From Limnephilus marmoratus (Eukaryota; Arthropoda; Insecta; Trichoptera; Limnephilidae), in NCBI GenBank assembly GCA_917880885.1, contig OU862927.1:34747571-34811570 (forward strand): DNA of 64,000 nt. The letters are read 5' to 3'. Positions within the stretch are counted from its first letter, which is position 1. Each line of letters begins with the position of its first letter. Position numbers and translations under genes: made by a program. Positions 54,814 through 64,000 of this stretch are shown here, one piece after another. The notes under the pieces were generated by a model. That model did no database searches. It was not told where the DNA came from and saw nothing but the letters and a program-made list of their open reading frames with translations.

Positions 54814-56093
54814 TAGTGATGTCGAAAGTGAAAAAAAAATCGATATATCGATGTATCGATATTTATTAAAATATCAATATCAGCGTCGATATATTGAGGA
54901 AAAAAATATCGATATATCCCACAATATATACTACCCATTCCTGTATCCATCGTTGTTCTTAACAGGAATGCTCGATCTTAATACCTTAGAAGCCCGCCCA
55001 AAAATATTTTTGGGGAAACATTTTTTAAGCTGATCTCCGGTACTGTACTGAATCCACCTATGTTGAAGGAGATTAACCTATATGACCCTAACGCGTATAC
55101 TCGTGGGAGATCCCACACACTTTTTATGCTCCGAAAGCGAGAAATTCTTCCTTTCAGAATGCCCCATTAAATAGAGCAATTCAACTGCTTAACGATTCTG
55201 CATTGAGCATTGACATCTTCAATGTTACCTATAGAGAGTTTAGTAACTATCTTTTGACATACGTCTCAACATAGTAAAACTGCCCCCTTGGCCTTTTTTC
55301 TCTCTTATATTTTGTAATCTTCTCCATAATAATTTGGTGTATAACTGTTTTATGGAGAACCTGAAAAATAAATAAATAAATATCGGTCAAATTTTTAAAA
55401 GATTTTACGTTTTTAAAATAATAGTGTATTCAGCTCAATATTATCAATACTAATTTTTTTGCGCAATGTGCATTATTTTAATGTACAAAAACCTCGATAA
55501 AATGGAGGTATTTTTATCAGTATTCATTTTTATTAGGTAATAATTACAAAAATATCAAAATCTAAAAAGTTGTCTTCTAACTTATATGTAAACTGAGATG
55601 CATAAAAAGTTTGTATGCATCTCAGTAACATTCTATTGGCGTATTAATCTGTCAAAAAGGACTTCGTGTGTGGAACAAGCTATAGTCAATAATCATAGAC
55701 AATTGGGAACCAACACATAGGAATGGCTTAGAAAAAAATGGCGAAAAATATCATACATTTCTATGTATGTACCTACCTACACATATGAGATATTATTAGT
55801 GATCACAAATACTAATGCAAAGACAATAGATTTGTAAGCTATTAATAGTTAAAATTTTAACCGCCAGATGTGATGACCCAATACAGTTACTTTTTTTCCG
55901 TTCGTTCCTATACGGTTTTGGATTCTAGTGACTTTAGTTACATAAATAAAAAAAAATATCGTTTTTGATACAATTTTCGATATTGGATTTTTTGTATCGA
56001 TATATCGGATCAAAATATATCGGCTAAAAATATCGATGAATTGAAATAAAAATATCGATACATCGATATATCGATACTTTTTCAACAAGCCTA
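54814..56093 (-). mobile_element. hAT-like MITE with ATCGATAT-rich arms, copy 2 (holds a LINE)
   Basis: Inverted relative of 47696-48467, flanked by exact GTTCGAAA at 54806-54813 and 56094-56101. The interruption at 54919-55379 is absent from copy 1. Confidence 0.88.
54919..55379 (+). pseudogene. CR1/Jockey-like LINE 3' fragment inserted in the MITE
   Basis: Begins next to LFLTGMLDLNTLEARPKIF-coding sequence, related to the minus-strand ORF at 31476-31853, and ends in AATAAATAAATAAAT. A possible 5-bp duplication ATATC lies at 54914-54918 and 55380-55384. Internally deleted and frameshifted. Confidence 0.75.
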
Positions 56094-56101
56094 GTTCGAA
56101 A

Positions 56102-57608
56102 TCTCTCCTTTGTTCCTTTCCTTCCTTACAAAACATTGGGATGATAAGACGCGAAATCCAAAGTCTTGTTGAGTAAGCAGAAGAAAAAGACGATGACTAA
56201 ATACTACCTAACGATGCCAGTTCCAAAATATTATTTGTACAATCATTTGAAGTACCCACATAGTTGAAATATTGTCGCGATTGTGACCACACCAGTTATT
56301 GAAACTCTTGCTGAAGTGCTATAAAATCTCGCTCTCATATACGTTTTTTTTATATGATATTTTTACTGAAGGCGATCCACTAGTTCAGGAAAAAATCGAA
56401 ATCGAAATTCACGCCCTTTATGGGAGGAGTTTAAAAATACTCGAGAAAAAGTTTTTGGAAATGTTGGAAAAGGTATTTGAGAGATTTACAGGTTGATTTC
56501 GTAAAGGCCTATAAAATATATTAATTCCTGTTTTACGCATTGTTTATTGTAATAAAACGGAAATTTAAAATTGATTTCACAAAATCAAGCAAAGCGGAGT
56601 GACGCGTCCATCTCCCGCTCAGTTCGGGGCGTGAATGAGGTTTGGCGACTGTGGCGTGAACATTAGTTCTTCGGTGGACGCTATAGGGTTCACTTTGAAA
56701 AACCGAATTCGTCGACTAGCGGCCGTATTGTAAAATAACAACGCGAAAATGCATATTTTATTTTATTTTGGGAAGATCGGGTGTAAATATCGACTTTTTT
56801 AGCGGTCATTATAAAATAAACTGAATTTGCCACATTATACAATAAAACCATAACCGAAAAGGGGTTTATAAATAGGAGAATTTGGACTTGAAAGTGTGTT
56901 TTTTAGACCTTATACTTTATTTTTTTATAGGCTTATTAAAAGACTTATGACCGATATTTTTAATGGCCAAAGTATGTTCTACACGCAGTATTTAATTGAA
57001 GCATCTACAATACTTCTAAGCGATCAAATTTTCAAAACAAAAACATATGATTTTGTATGATTTTGCATTATTTACTATGGCTTCATCTTAAACCCCGGGT
57101 GTAACTGTGCCTCCAAAGTGGCCAGTGGACGAAGGAACAAAATCATCAACCATTTGAAGGTAGGGCTTTATCCCGTCTCTCTTGTTTCCTAGCGGTATTG
57201 GTAGTGGTATCTCCCCTTATCATTTCTGGCAGAAAACTTTAACTCTGCTTATTTGGTTTATTTCTGTAAATCTCACATAACATTTAATACGTATTTTTTG
57301 CTTTTGATTGACATTTCGAGTGGAAATTATTAAAGCAAATGTGTTGTGCATTGAAAGGAAGTGAAGCAAACAGTTTAAAACAAATATCTAACGGACCAAA
57401 AAAAAACCTAAGTAATTTAGTGCTTTTTGCCACAACACAAAACCTCTGTCAAAATATACTAAATGCTACCGTTTTGGAATTAACTGAAAAACCAGCTACT
57501 CGTAAATAAAAATCAAACAAACAAATGAAAAAGATTTTATTAAATCAACACACTTCATGATATCATAGTTTTATTTCAGCACACACTGCAATTTAGTTGG
57601 TACAAATC
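56102..57608. other. 1.5 kb without recognised genes
   Basis: AT-rich. A 65-codon ORF at 56299-56496 has no family resemblance. Confidence 0.3.
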
Positions 57609-58010
57609 TTAAGATGAATATATACGTGAAATCCTATTTAGATACTATTTTGATTAATCTTTACGACGAATCGACTTACAGTATGAACATCATAAATTAT
57701 GCTACGGATAAATCGAAGCTTTTACTAGCTTTTCTATGTATTGGAATTACAATAAAATTATTATTTACGTAACAAAAAATATAAACGTAAACTACCAAAA
57801 AAATGTTATTTCATGACTTAACTATGAAGTAATACAAGAAACAATTTTTTAAAAAATATACCTTTATGGCTAAGACTATTTTTGAGGTTTTACATGTTCT
57901 AACTTTTTTCGATCTTATAAAATTATGCACAAAATAAATAAAAACCTCTTTTTCACTCGTGCAAAAAGAACCTCGATTTTAAAATTTTGCAGGCAAGAGA
58001 TTCGAAATAT
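57609..58010 (+). repeat. Dispersed repeat family C, copy 2 (uninterrupted)
   Basis: Colinear with 34990-35700, without the MITE; GGCTAAGACTATTTTT near 57876 is the empty site. Confidence 0.75.
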
Positions 58011-58999
58011 TTCTAGCGTTTATATTCCTATTAAATGCTTTTTTTTTTTTCTTTTTTCTTCTCAAAACAGCAATTTTAAACTTAATGTTTTGTGCCAGTA
58101 TACCCGGGATTTTCAAGAAAGTTATTGCATTGTCACTATTAAAACAATTTCCTTGAATTAAAAAATAACTATAATCGTTTTATTTCAACCTTCCAAAACG
58201 ATCGTCACTCATAACTGTTCTAAGTTTTTAGGATAAGGTTTTGGTTGCTCTTGAACAGGTCCCGTAGCGCAGGTGTTTTCTTGTGATTATGGCCACTCTT
58301 CTTGGAATGTATCGGCAAGTACTAGGTATGAGGAAAACGAACTTTAACAGTTGGGAAAACCATGTTTTGTCTTGAAGCCATAAACCATTTCGTAAATTCT
58401 CAGCTCAGGTAATTTTTTATAATATATGTTAATATCAAAGATATTGAAATATAAGTAGATGTGCTATCTGCTGTTTTTACTATGTGGGTCTGCGCTTCCG
58501 AGTGTCGCCGATATTGTTTACCAATTAACAAATAAACTAAAAGAACAAATAATTAACGAATAAACCAAACGAACGTTAAACTAAATGAACTAATTCTTTC
58601 CTTATTCAAAATATATTGTTAACCAATATTAATGCACATTTTCAAAAATCAACGAAATGAACAAATTCTTTTTGTATGAAAACTACGCTAATTAGCGCGT
58701 AGTCCGGCGACAGTTGCGCGGACACGATAGCATATCTCTTCTGTATTTGAATATCTTTGGTTAATATGCTACTGTCTGGAGTCTGCGGGACTATGGCACC
58801 CGCAGTGATCGTACAACCAACACACTTACACTTGAACATATATTTGACGAGTGATATAAAGTCGTGGAAAGTGCCGAAAAATAAACTGCACTCATACATA
58901 AAGAAAGCAACAAATAAAATATGCGTTAAGAAAATGAAGATAATGTTGGTAGTTCGTAGTCGAAGTACGATACGGTTAAAAGTGACCGAATCGGATAGG
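58011..58999. other. Unassigned sequence
   Basis: Two overlapping antiparallel ORFs of 109-143 codons (58642-59086) show no family resemblance and are probably fortuitous. Confidence 0.3.
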
Positions 59000-59072
59000 G
59001 ATACCTTAGCTCGGTTGGTAGAGCTGTGGCCCGGAAAGCCGAAGATCTTGGGATCGAGACCCAGAGGTGCCA
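59000..59072 (+). tRNA. tRNA-shaped locus (tRNA pseudogene or SINE head)
   Basis: The 73 bases fit cloverleaf geometry: 7-bp acceptor (one mismatch), D arm GCTC/GAGC, 5-bp anticodon stem (one mismatch) with loop CCGGAAA, 5-base variable loop, and 5-bp T stem with loop ATCGAGA. Position 33 is C instead of the near-universal U; the nominal anticodon is GGA. Because Ser tRNAs have a long variable arm, a functional tRNA-Ser is unlikely. A T5 run at 59078-59082 could terminate Pol III. Confidence 0.5.
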
Positions 59073-59655
59073 ATATCTTTTTCTGATTTGTCCGTTTACA
59101 GATTTTCGATTGAGTTTAGTTCATATTGTCTTCATTTAATTAAAAATAAACTAGGTTAACACTAGAAAGACCGGAGCCTTCATTTTGACGGCAGCCCGAA
59201 GTAAAGTGACGATATAATGCTTAATACTTATTGTATTGGTGTGATTTTTTTTTACATTGCATGATTTATGGTTTAACAACTATGGTGAAAAAAACAGGTA
59301 TGTGTCTTAATTACTTTTTGAGATATATTGACTTATACCTAGAAAGACCGCCGCCGTCAATGTGACGGTTTGGGCCATAATGCTGATTTCGTTTACAACC
59401 TTCTTTACCCAAGTTAACAACATACCCATTCCTCCTCGTTTATGATAGTACTATTATGTCTTTTTCTTTCATTCGGTATTGCGTATTATTCATTCTCAAT
59501 CTGTACGTTTATTGGCCACTGTCACATAATTTATAAAAATACCAAAAAATATTGCTCCCGCCCAAATTTATTTTATGGCTTGTTGGAGAAGGACAAAGTA
59601 TACAAATACCAGAGTTGATCCAGCTGCGTTAGCTTCTGAAGAACTGACAGAATCA
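59073..59655. other. Sequence with GTGACGG/CCGTCA motif ends
   Basis: TTAACACTAGAAAGACCGG at about 59156 and CTAGAAAGACCGCCGCCGTCA at about 59339 look like transposon ends at TTAA. A related inverse (GTCAAAGTGACGGTCGTGG) is near 60781. Ends could not be paired confidently. Confidence 0.4.
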
Positions 59656-60075
59656 TTTATTGGATAACCAACACGTCTGCCATAGGTCACCCCAAGAGGT
59701 TTGCTATGTTTTGTGACTTAGCAGGGGTGCCCGGGATCATGGGATTAGGTTTGTCCGGATTTTGGCGGCGGATGCGTCTGCCAAACAACTGCGTGGCAGA
59801 CCAGATCGGCAGGGAACGGTTGAGGGTGATCTTTTGACATCGGCAGCAGGACTCTCAGAACATTGCATTGCACCGCAGTGGTGGGGACAGATTCATACGT
59901 CCGCCACTCTTGAACACACTGAACCCCAGTTTCCCACCTACCCTCACCTCATTTCCTTCCCAGAACCTATTCTTCTTCCTTTTCCTATAGGTACCCTCCA
60001 CAACAGCATCCCAAAAGATGACAAATGCCCAGAAGAGAATTATTTTCCTTAGGGCTTTTTTGTGGAGCTAATATA
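59656..60075 (+). mobile_element. LINE family X 3' fragment
   Basis: GTGACTTAGCAGGGGTGCCC, GGATTTTGGCGGCGGATGCG, GATTCATACGTCCGCC and a degraded CCTTAGGGC hairpin follow the family order. Confidence 0.6.
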
Positions 60076-60289
60076 AACGAAAAAGAAAAGAAACCGGAAA
60101 ATAAAACTACCGAAAGACGACAGTGCCAAATTAATAAAAAAATATAATAAAAACAAAATAAATGATAGGTGTGATAATTGTAAGAAACCCGTCTGCGGAG
60201 AGTGCATTCGATTTTATTAAAAAACGTAAAAAATCGATATTGTCCAAACATAACACATGCTTGTACATTGCATCATTTTGCACTTACAT

Positions 60290-60770
60290 GTTTTTTTTCC
60301 TCGAAGCCCCGAGGAAAAAAACCCTAAGGGCCTATGTCATCTTTGGGGATGCTGTGTGAATTTATGTGTGCATTGGAGTTTTTAGGGAAAGGAAGGAGAG
60401 GAAGTTCTCGGAAGAAAAAAAGTGTGAGAGATGAATAGGAAAAAATTGTAAATATATTCCGGAGGGACGGACGAATAAATCCATCCCTCCCACTGCGGTG
60501 CAAGGCGACGGGATGAGAAAGGTCCTGCTGGAGAGGACAAGATAAGTATCGCCCTCGACAAGTGCCTCCCGACCCGGTCCGCTATGCAATAGGTGGGTAA
60601 ATGTATTCGCCACCTAGATCCAGACAAACCTCACCCAATGAACCCGGACACCCCTGCTAAGTCACTAAACGTAGCGAATCGCTTGGAGTGTCCTATGGCA
60701 GAGGTGTTGGATATCCAATAAATGGTTCCCGGGGCAGCGGTACTCATATCCGCCTCCCAATTTGAAAAAA
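60290..60770 (-). mobile_element. LINE family X 3' fragment
   Basis: Minus-strand copy with the hairpin at its left end (CCCCGAGG), CATCCCCAAAGATGACATAGG, and GGGTTCATTGGGTGAGGTTTG further in. Confidence 0.6.
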
Positions 60771-60904
60771 GTGATCAGCCGTCAAAGTGACGGTCGTGGT
60801 CTTTATAGGTATGGAGCAGTACCCGGTCTAGGTATAGGTATAGGTTTTTACAGTATAGGTTTTTTAGGTTAGGTTAGGGGCTATAGCTTTCATTTTTTTG
60901 CGTT

Positions 60905-61230
60905 AGCTTCACACAGAAAGCCCCGAGGAATAAACATCCGTCAGGGCCAAAGATATTCTTATCTTTGGTCAGGGCCAATGTCATCTTTAGGGATGCTGTG
61001 TGGAGAGTCTTTTTGTGGAAAGGTGGGAGAGGAAGTTTTGGGAAGGAAAAATGTGTGAGGGGTGGGTAGGAATCTGGGGTCGATGTATCCAGGAGCGACG
61101 GATTTACGAATCCACCCTCTCATTGCGGTGCAAGTTGATCGCTCGAGAGATTCCGGCTGAAGAGATCAAAATGTCTCCATTAACCAGTCTCTCCCGATCC
61201 AAACGTTCTGATGTCCGCCGCCAAGACCTA
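60905..61230 (-). mobile_element. LINE family X 3' fragment
   Basis: Minus-strand copy. A local repetition of the hairpin area (ATCTTTGGTCAGGGCCAA-like) is present near 60945-60985. Confidence 0.55.
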
Positions 61231-61379
61231 GACAAACCTCTGAAATCGCTGGTTAAAATCATTCGGGTGTGTACTGTTGTACCTTGTATATTTGTTTTGT
61301 TTAAATTTTTGACAGATTTACCTGTCACGTCAATTCAGATAAACAAACTTTTATTAGAGAGTTTAAGCTTGGAGAATAT

Positions 61380-61690
61380 ACGACCTTAACGTAGAGGACA
61401 CTATATTAAAAAAAAATCTTGTGTACAGTTCACACCCGGTAGAAGTGAAACCTTCAGCAAACTAAACTTCAAGAGAATGAAAACGAAATTATTTTACAAT
61501 TTATTCTACGAAGTACCGCATAAAGAGGAGGCTCATGAGCTACGAAGCACCGCACGAAGTGGACACCGATTAGTCTATCTCATTTTCTTGCAGGCTAAAT
61601 TCTGAAGATGTATGAGTTTCTCTCTTTTTAGTGTTGATCGTTTCCGTTTCATCGAGTTTCAAACCACAACGGTGTTAAAGAAGTTTTCAC
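61380..61690 (+). repeat. Dispersed repeat family D, copy 2
   Basis: TTCACACCCGGTAGAAGTGAAA and CGTTTCCGTTTCATCGAGTT are shared with 37257-37860. Confidence 0.5.
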
Positions 61691-61692
61691 TT

Positions 61693-61853
61693 CAAAAAAA
61701 TGTCCTTACAATATTTGAAAAACTCCAACCAACATCATTACAGTTGGAAACACAGCTTCTGCAATGATGGAAGACTTAGTCAGCAGAAGAATTGAACCCA
61801 TAACACCTGGGTGGGAACCCGACGCATTACCACCTCAGCCACTAACAGGTAAT
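61693..61853 (-). mobile_element. tRNA-derived SINE, copy 3
   Basis: On the minus strand the A box (TGGCTGAGGTGG) and B box (GGGTTCAATTC) are better preserved than in the other two copies, followed by the shared body. Confidence 0.62.
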
Positions 61854-62274
61854 ATAATATGTGAATTCTTAAAAACTATCACTTCACTAACATTAATACT
61901 CTGCGATATATTCCACCACAAGTCACACCTAAGAAATTGAGTTCGTAATTCACGACAACCTGAGCGTGAAAAAATGACCAATTCAAGGGCAAAAATGAGC
62001 AAATTCCTATCAGATCAAAGCGACAAGTGCGGCCAACATAACCCGCTATTAGTAGACGCAAAAAGGCACTATATTCAATGCCCAACATAAAAAACTCCGT
62101 AGAATATATATTCAGTGTAAAAAAAACCCACCTCAAGAAATCATTTCTGACATTGGCCTTGGAGCAATTGCTTCTTGACCATTCATTACAGAGCTAGTTC
62201 TATGTAGTTTCCGGTTCATTGGTTTCATAATATTATTTGATAAGTTACGGAGCCTATATTATATTTGAAATGAT
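61854..62274. other. Unassigned sequence
   Basis: Nothing recognised. Confidence 0.3.
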
Positions 62275-63060
62275 CTACGAAGCATATCCAGAAAGTAAGT
62301 GTACTGTTTTTTTATTTTTTTTTTGAAAAAGTGTATTAGAAAAAAAAAATACAGGATATTGTTGATATACTTGTTGACTATTTTTCCAAATAATTGCTAA
62401 CCCGTTCAATGCATGTGGTGAGCCGTGGCACAAGTTTCTTTTGCCCTTCTCGAAGAATTCTCCCGCCAGCTCCTTCCCCCTCTTCAGGGCCACATTCTGC
62501 ACCTGCTCGTTGGTTAAAAATTTATTTTCATCCATACATGCCTTTAGGAAGGTGAAAAGATGATAATCTGAAGACGCCAAGTCAGGGGATTACGGGGAGT
62601 GGTTCAAAACATCCCAATCAAATGAGTCCATGATCTTATTGGTGGCTAAGGCTTTGTGAGGTCGGACGTTTTCGTGAAAAAGGCAAACTTCTCTGGTCAG
62701 CATTCCCCTCCTTTTATTTTGAATGCTCCTTTTGAGTTTTATTAGGGTACACAATATTGTTGTGCATTGATGATCTCAATCTGAGGCCGAAATTTGAACA
62801 AAATGATGCCTTTTCGGTCCTGAAACACTGAGGCCATGATTTTTTTTGCCCGAAATTTTTTCATAGATGGGGGAATTGGTGTGACGCCACTTTGACCACT
62901 GTTGTTTTCCAGGCATGTAATGAGTCACCCACTTTCATCTCCAGTAACAATAGAGCTCAGAAATCCTCACCTTTTTTTCTTGTAGGTGTTATTTCTTCCG
63001 TGAGTAAAAAGCAGATCACAGCACTTGGCGGGATTTTTTGCCGACAACTCACGGAGATCA
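62275..63060 (-). pseudogene. mariner transposase pseudogene
   Basis: Minus strand shows the mariner catalytic-domain order: HYMPGKQQWSKW, LFHENVRPHKA (Glu where mariners usually have Asp), then WDVLNHSP, a stop, SPDLASSDYHLF and KACMDENKF. The final DD34D block is thus broken by stops and frameshifts. Mariner transposases cut and paste DNA at TA; this copy cannot. Confidence 0.82.
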
Positions 63061-63144
63061 AACAATAAATTTTAATTGCAATTGCAAACAATCAACAAGT
63101 TCAAACATAAAATATCTTCTTCAAAACTTAACACTTGTTTTCGA

Positions 63145-63485
63145 CAGATTATAAATTTTAATATTTCTCAGCGCCAGATACTTGACGGAGCAGCTCCCGT
63201 TCATTCAAAGTTTTCAAGGAATTCTTCGCAGCTCATAGTTTTTATTGAATCATCAACAATGATCTGACCGAGGGTACAGATAATCTATAACGCTCTCTTG
63301 TCCACTCCCATTAGGAAAACAACCTTTCTACACTTGCGTTTTGAGCTTTGATAGCAAAAATGAACTCACAAATACTTAATAGAATGGGCAATCTGGCGAT
63401 TGTGATGTTTTTAAAAATGGTAACCCACATTTTATGGACCACCATACTAAAAAATGCATCGTTTTGTTGGGATATGAATGAATTG
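63145..63485 (-). pseudogene. hAT transposase C-terminal (dimerisation) remnant
   Basis: Minus strand reads NASVERLFS, a stop, then RERYRLSVPSVRSLLMI and ELLRQVSGAEKY. This matches the C-terminal hAT domain with several stop codons. It abuts the mariner remnant; boundaries are unclear. Confidence 0.7.
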
Positions 63486-63544
63486 ACGGCTGTTATTTCA
63501 TGGAATAGCTTTACATCATCGAAATGATTAATATGTCCGGACTT

Positions 63545-63932
63545 TTTTTGGACTGTCTGTTTTTTTGAAGTACAAGTATATTACATTGGATTTAGTAATA
63601 TAGACGTTGAACATTGTTATGATTTATGATTAATAAGATGGATCAAGGAAAAAAATATTTATGAGATGTAATATTTTTGGAATGCCTCGTTATTCTCCTG
63701 TGCCATTCGTTTGGAAAACGTTTTTTTTTTTAAATGATTTTCGGCTATGTAATTATCGTTTTTTCGCACCTGTAAAATTATGTCCCGCCTTTCCGGTTTA
63801 TAAAAAATGGTCTGATTTTTCGTATTGAAATTTTCAAAAAATCGCCAGGATTTCAAAAATACGATTAAAAAAAATACAGAATATTTGTCTAAACCGGATT
63901 TTTTTTTAAAATGTGATGCAAGTGTTTTCGTT
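63545..63932 (-). mobile_element. Truncated relative of the 45304-46171 element
   Basis: Inverse of about 45310-45700, sharing GGATCAAGGAAAAAAATATTTATGAG-type sequence. Ends at GATGCAAGTG without the outer CCTATTG. Confidence 0.7.
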
Positions 63933-63941
63933 ATTGGTTTT

Positions 63942-64000
63942 TGGGGTGTTATGCCGTGTTGCGCTACCTCCTTCTTTAGCCTTCTTTAGCCAACGTTTCG
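63942..64000 (+). mobile_element. Foldback MITE, cut by the window edge
   Basis: GGGGTGTTATGCCGTGTTGC matches the left arm at 20391. It contains a short CCTTCTTTAG duplication. Confidence 0.55.

Noticed and set aside
58642..59086. Antiparallel ORFs of 143 and 109 codons
   Set aside because: They overlap each other and the tRNA-shaped locus, with no recognisable domain.

Overview
The window looks like AT-rich insect (arthropod) nuclear DNA made almost wholly of transposable elements (TEs) nested in one another. I found no convincing host protein gene. The mix of Ty3/Gypsy, restriction-endonuclease LINE, RTE and CR1/Jockey-like LINEs, Helitrons, hAT, mariner and TTAA elements and tRNA-derived SINEs suits an insect; I cannot name the order or species.

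1-4,039: a Helitron end, a composite Helitron-like block, and a 5'-truncated RTE LINE (10-bp target duplication) split by a TTAA-flanked MITE. 4,040-18,831: the centrepiece. A long single-ORF LINE with reverse transcriptase (RT) and a C-terminal restriction-like endonuclease is interrupted by an 11.2-kb Ty3/Gypsy element. Its two 790-bp LTRs look identical, the target duplication is AGAT, gag and pol are open, and a canonical A AAA AAC slippery heptamer sits directly on the gag stop codon. Counting across the duplication shows that both LINE halves lie in one reading frame. The insertion therefore looks very recent and the LINE was intact when hit. The Gypsy element also has a 1.2-kb leader and a 4-kb 3' region with no long ORF.

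18,832-32,113: an 85-T homopolymer, SINEs, LINE 3' ends, Helitron fragments, a 45-bp minisatellite that reads as a 15-residue protein repeat, and several MITEs with clear boundaries, including a TTAA element and a TA element only 9 bp apart. 32,114-42,800: mostly old sequence with a MITE whose empty site is present 22 kb away, and a Helitron that entered a CR1-like LINE exactly between A and T.

42,800-56,101: four hAT-type elements with exact or near-exact 8-bp duplications (two members of one family carry ATCGATAT-rich arms), a large hairpin element, and a frameshifted LINE RT. 56,102-64,000: sparse older repeats, a tRNA-shaped locus with a Pol III terminator, several copies of one LINE 3' end, and mariner and hAT transposase pseudogenes.

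Only gag, pol and the split LINE ORF look potentially functional; the rest are truncated, frameshifted or non-autonomous. Boundaries supported by target duplications are given to the base; others are approximate. All similarity calls were made by eye.
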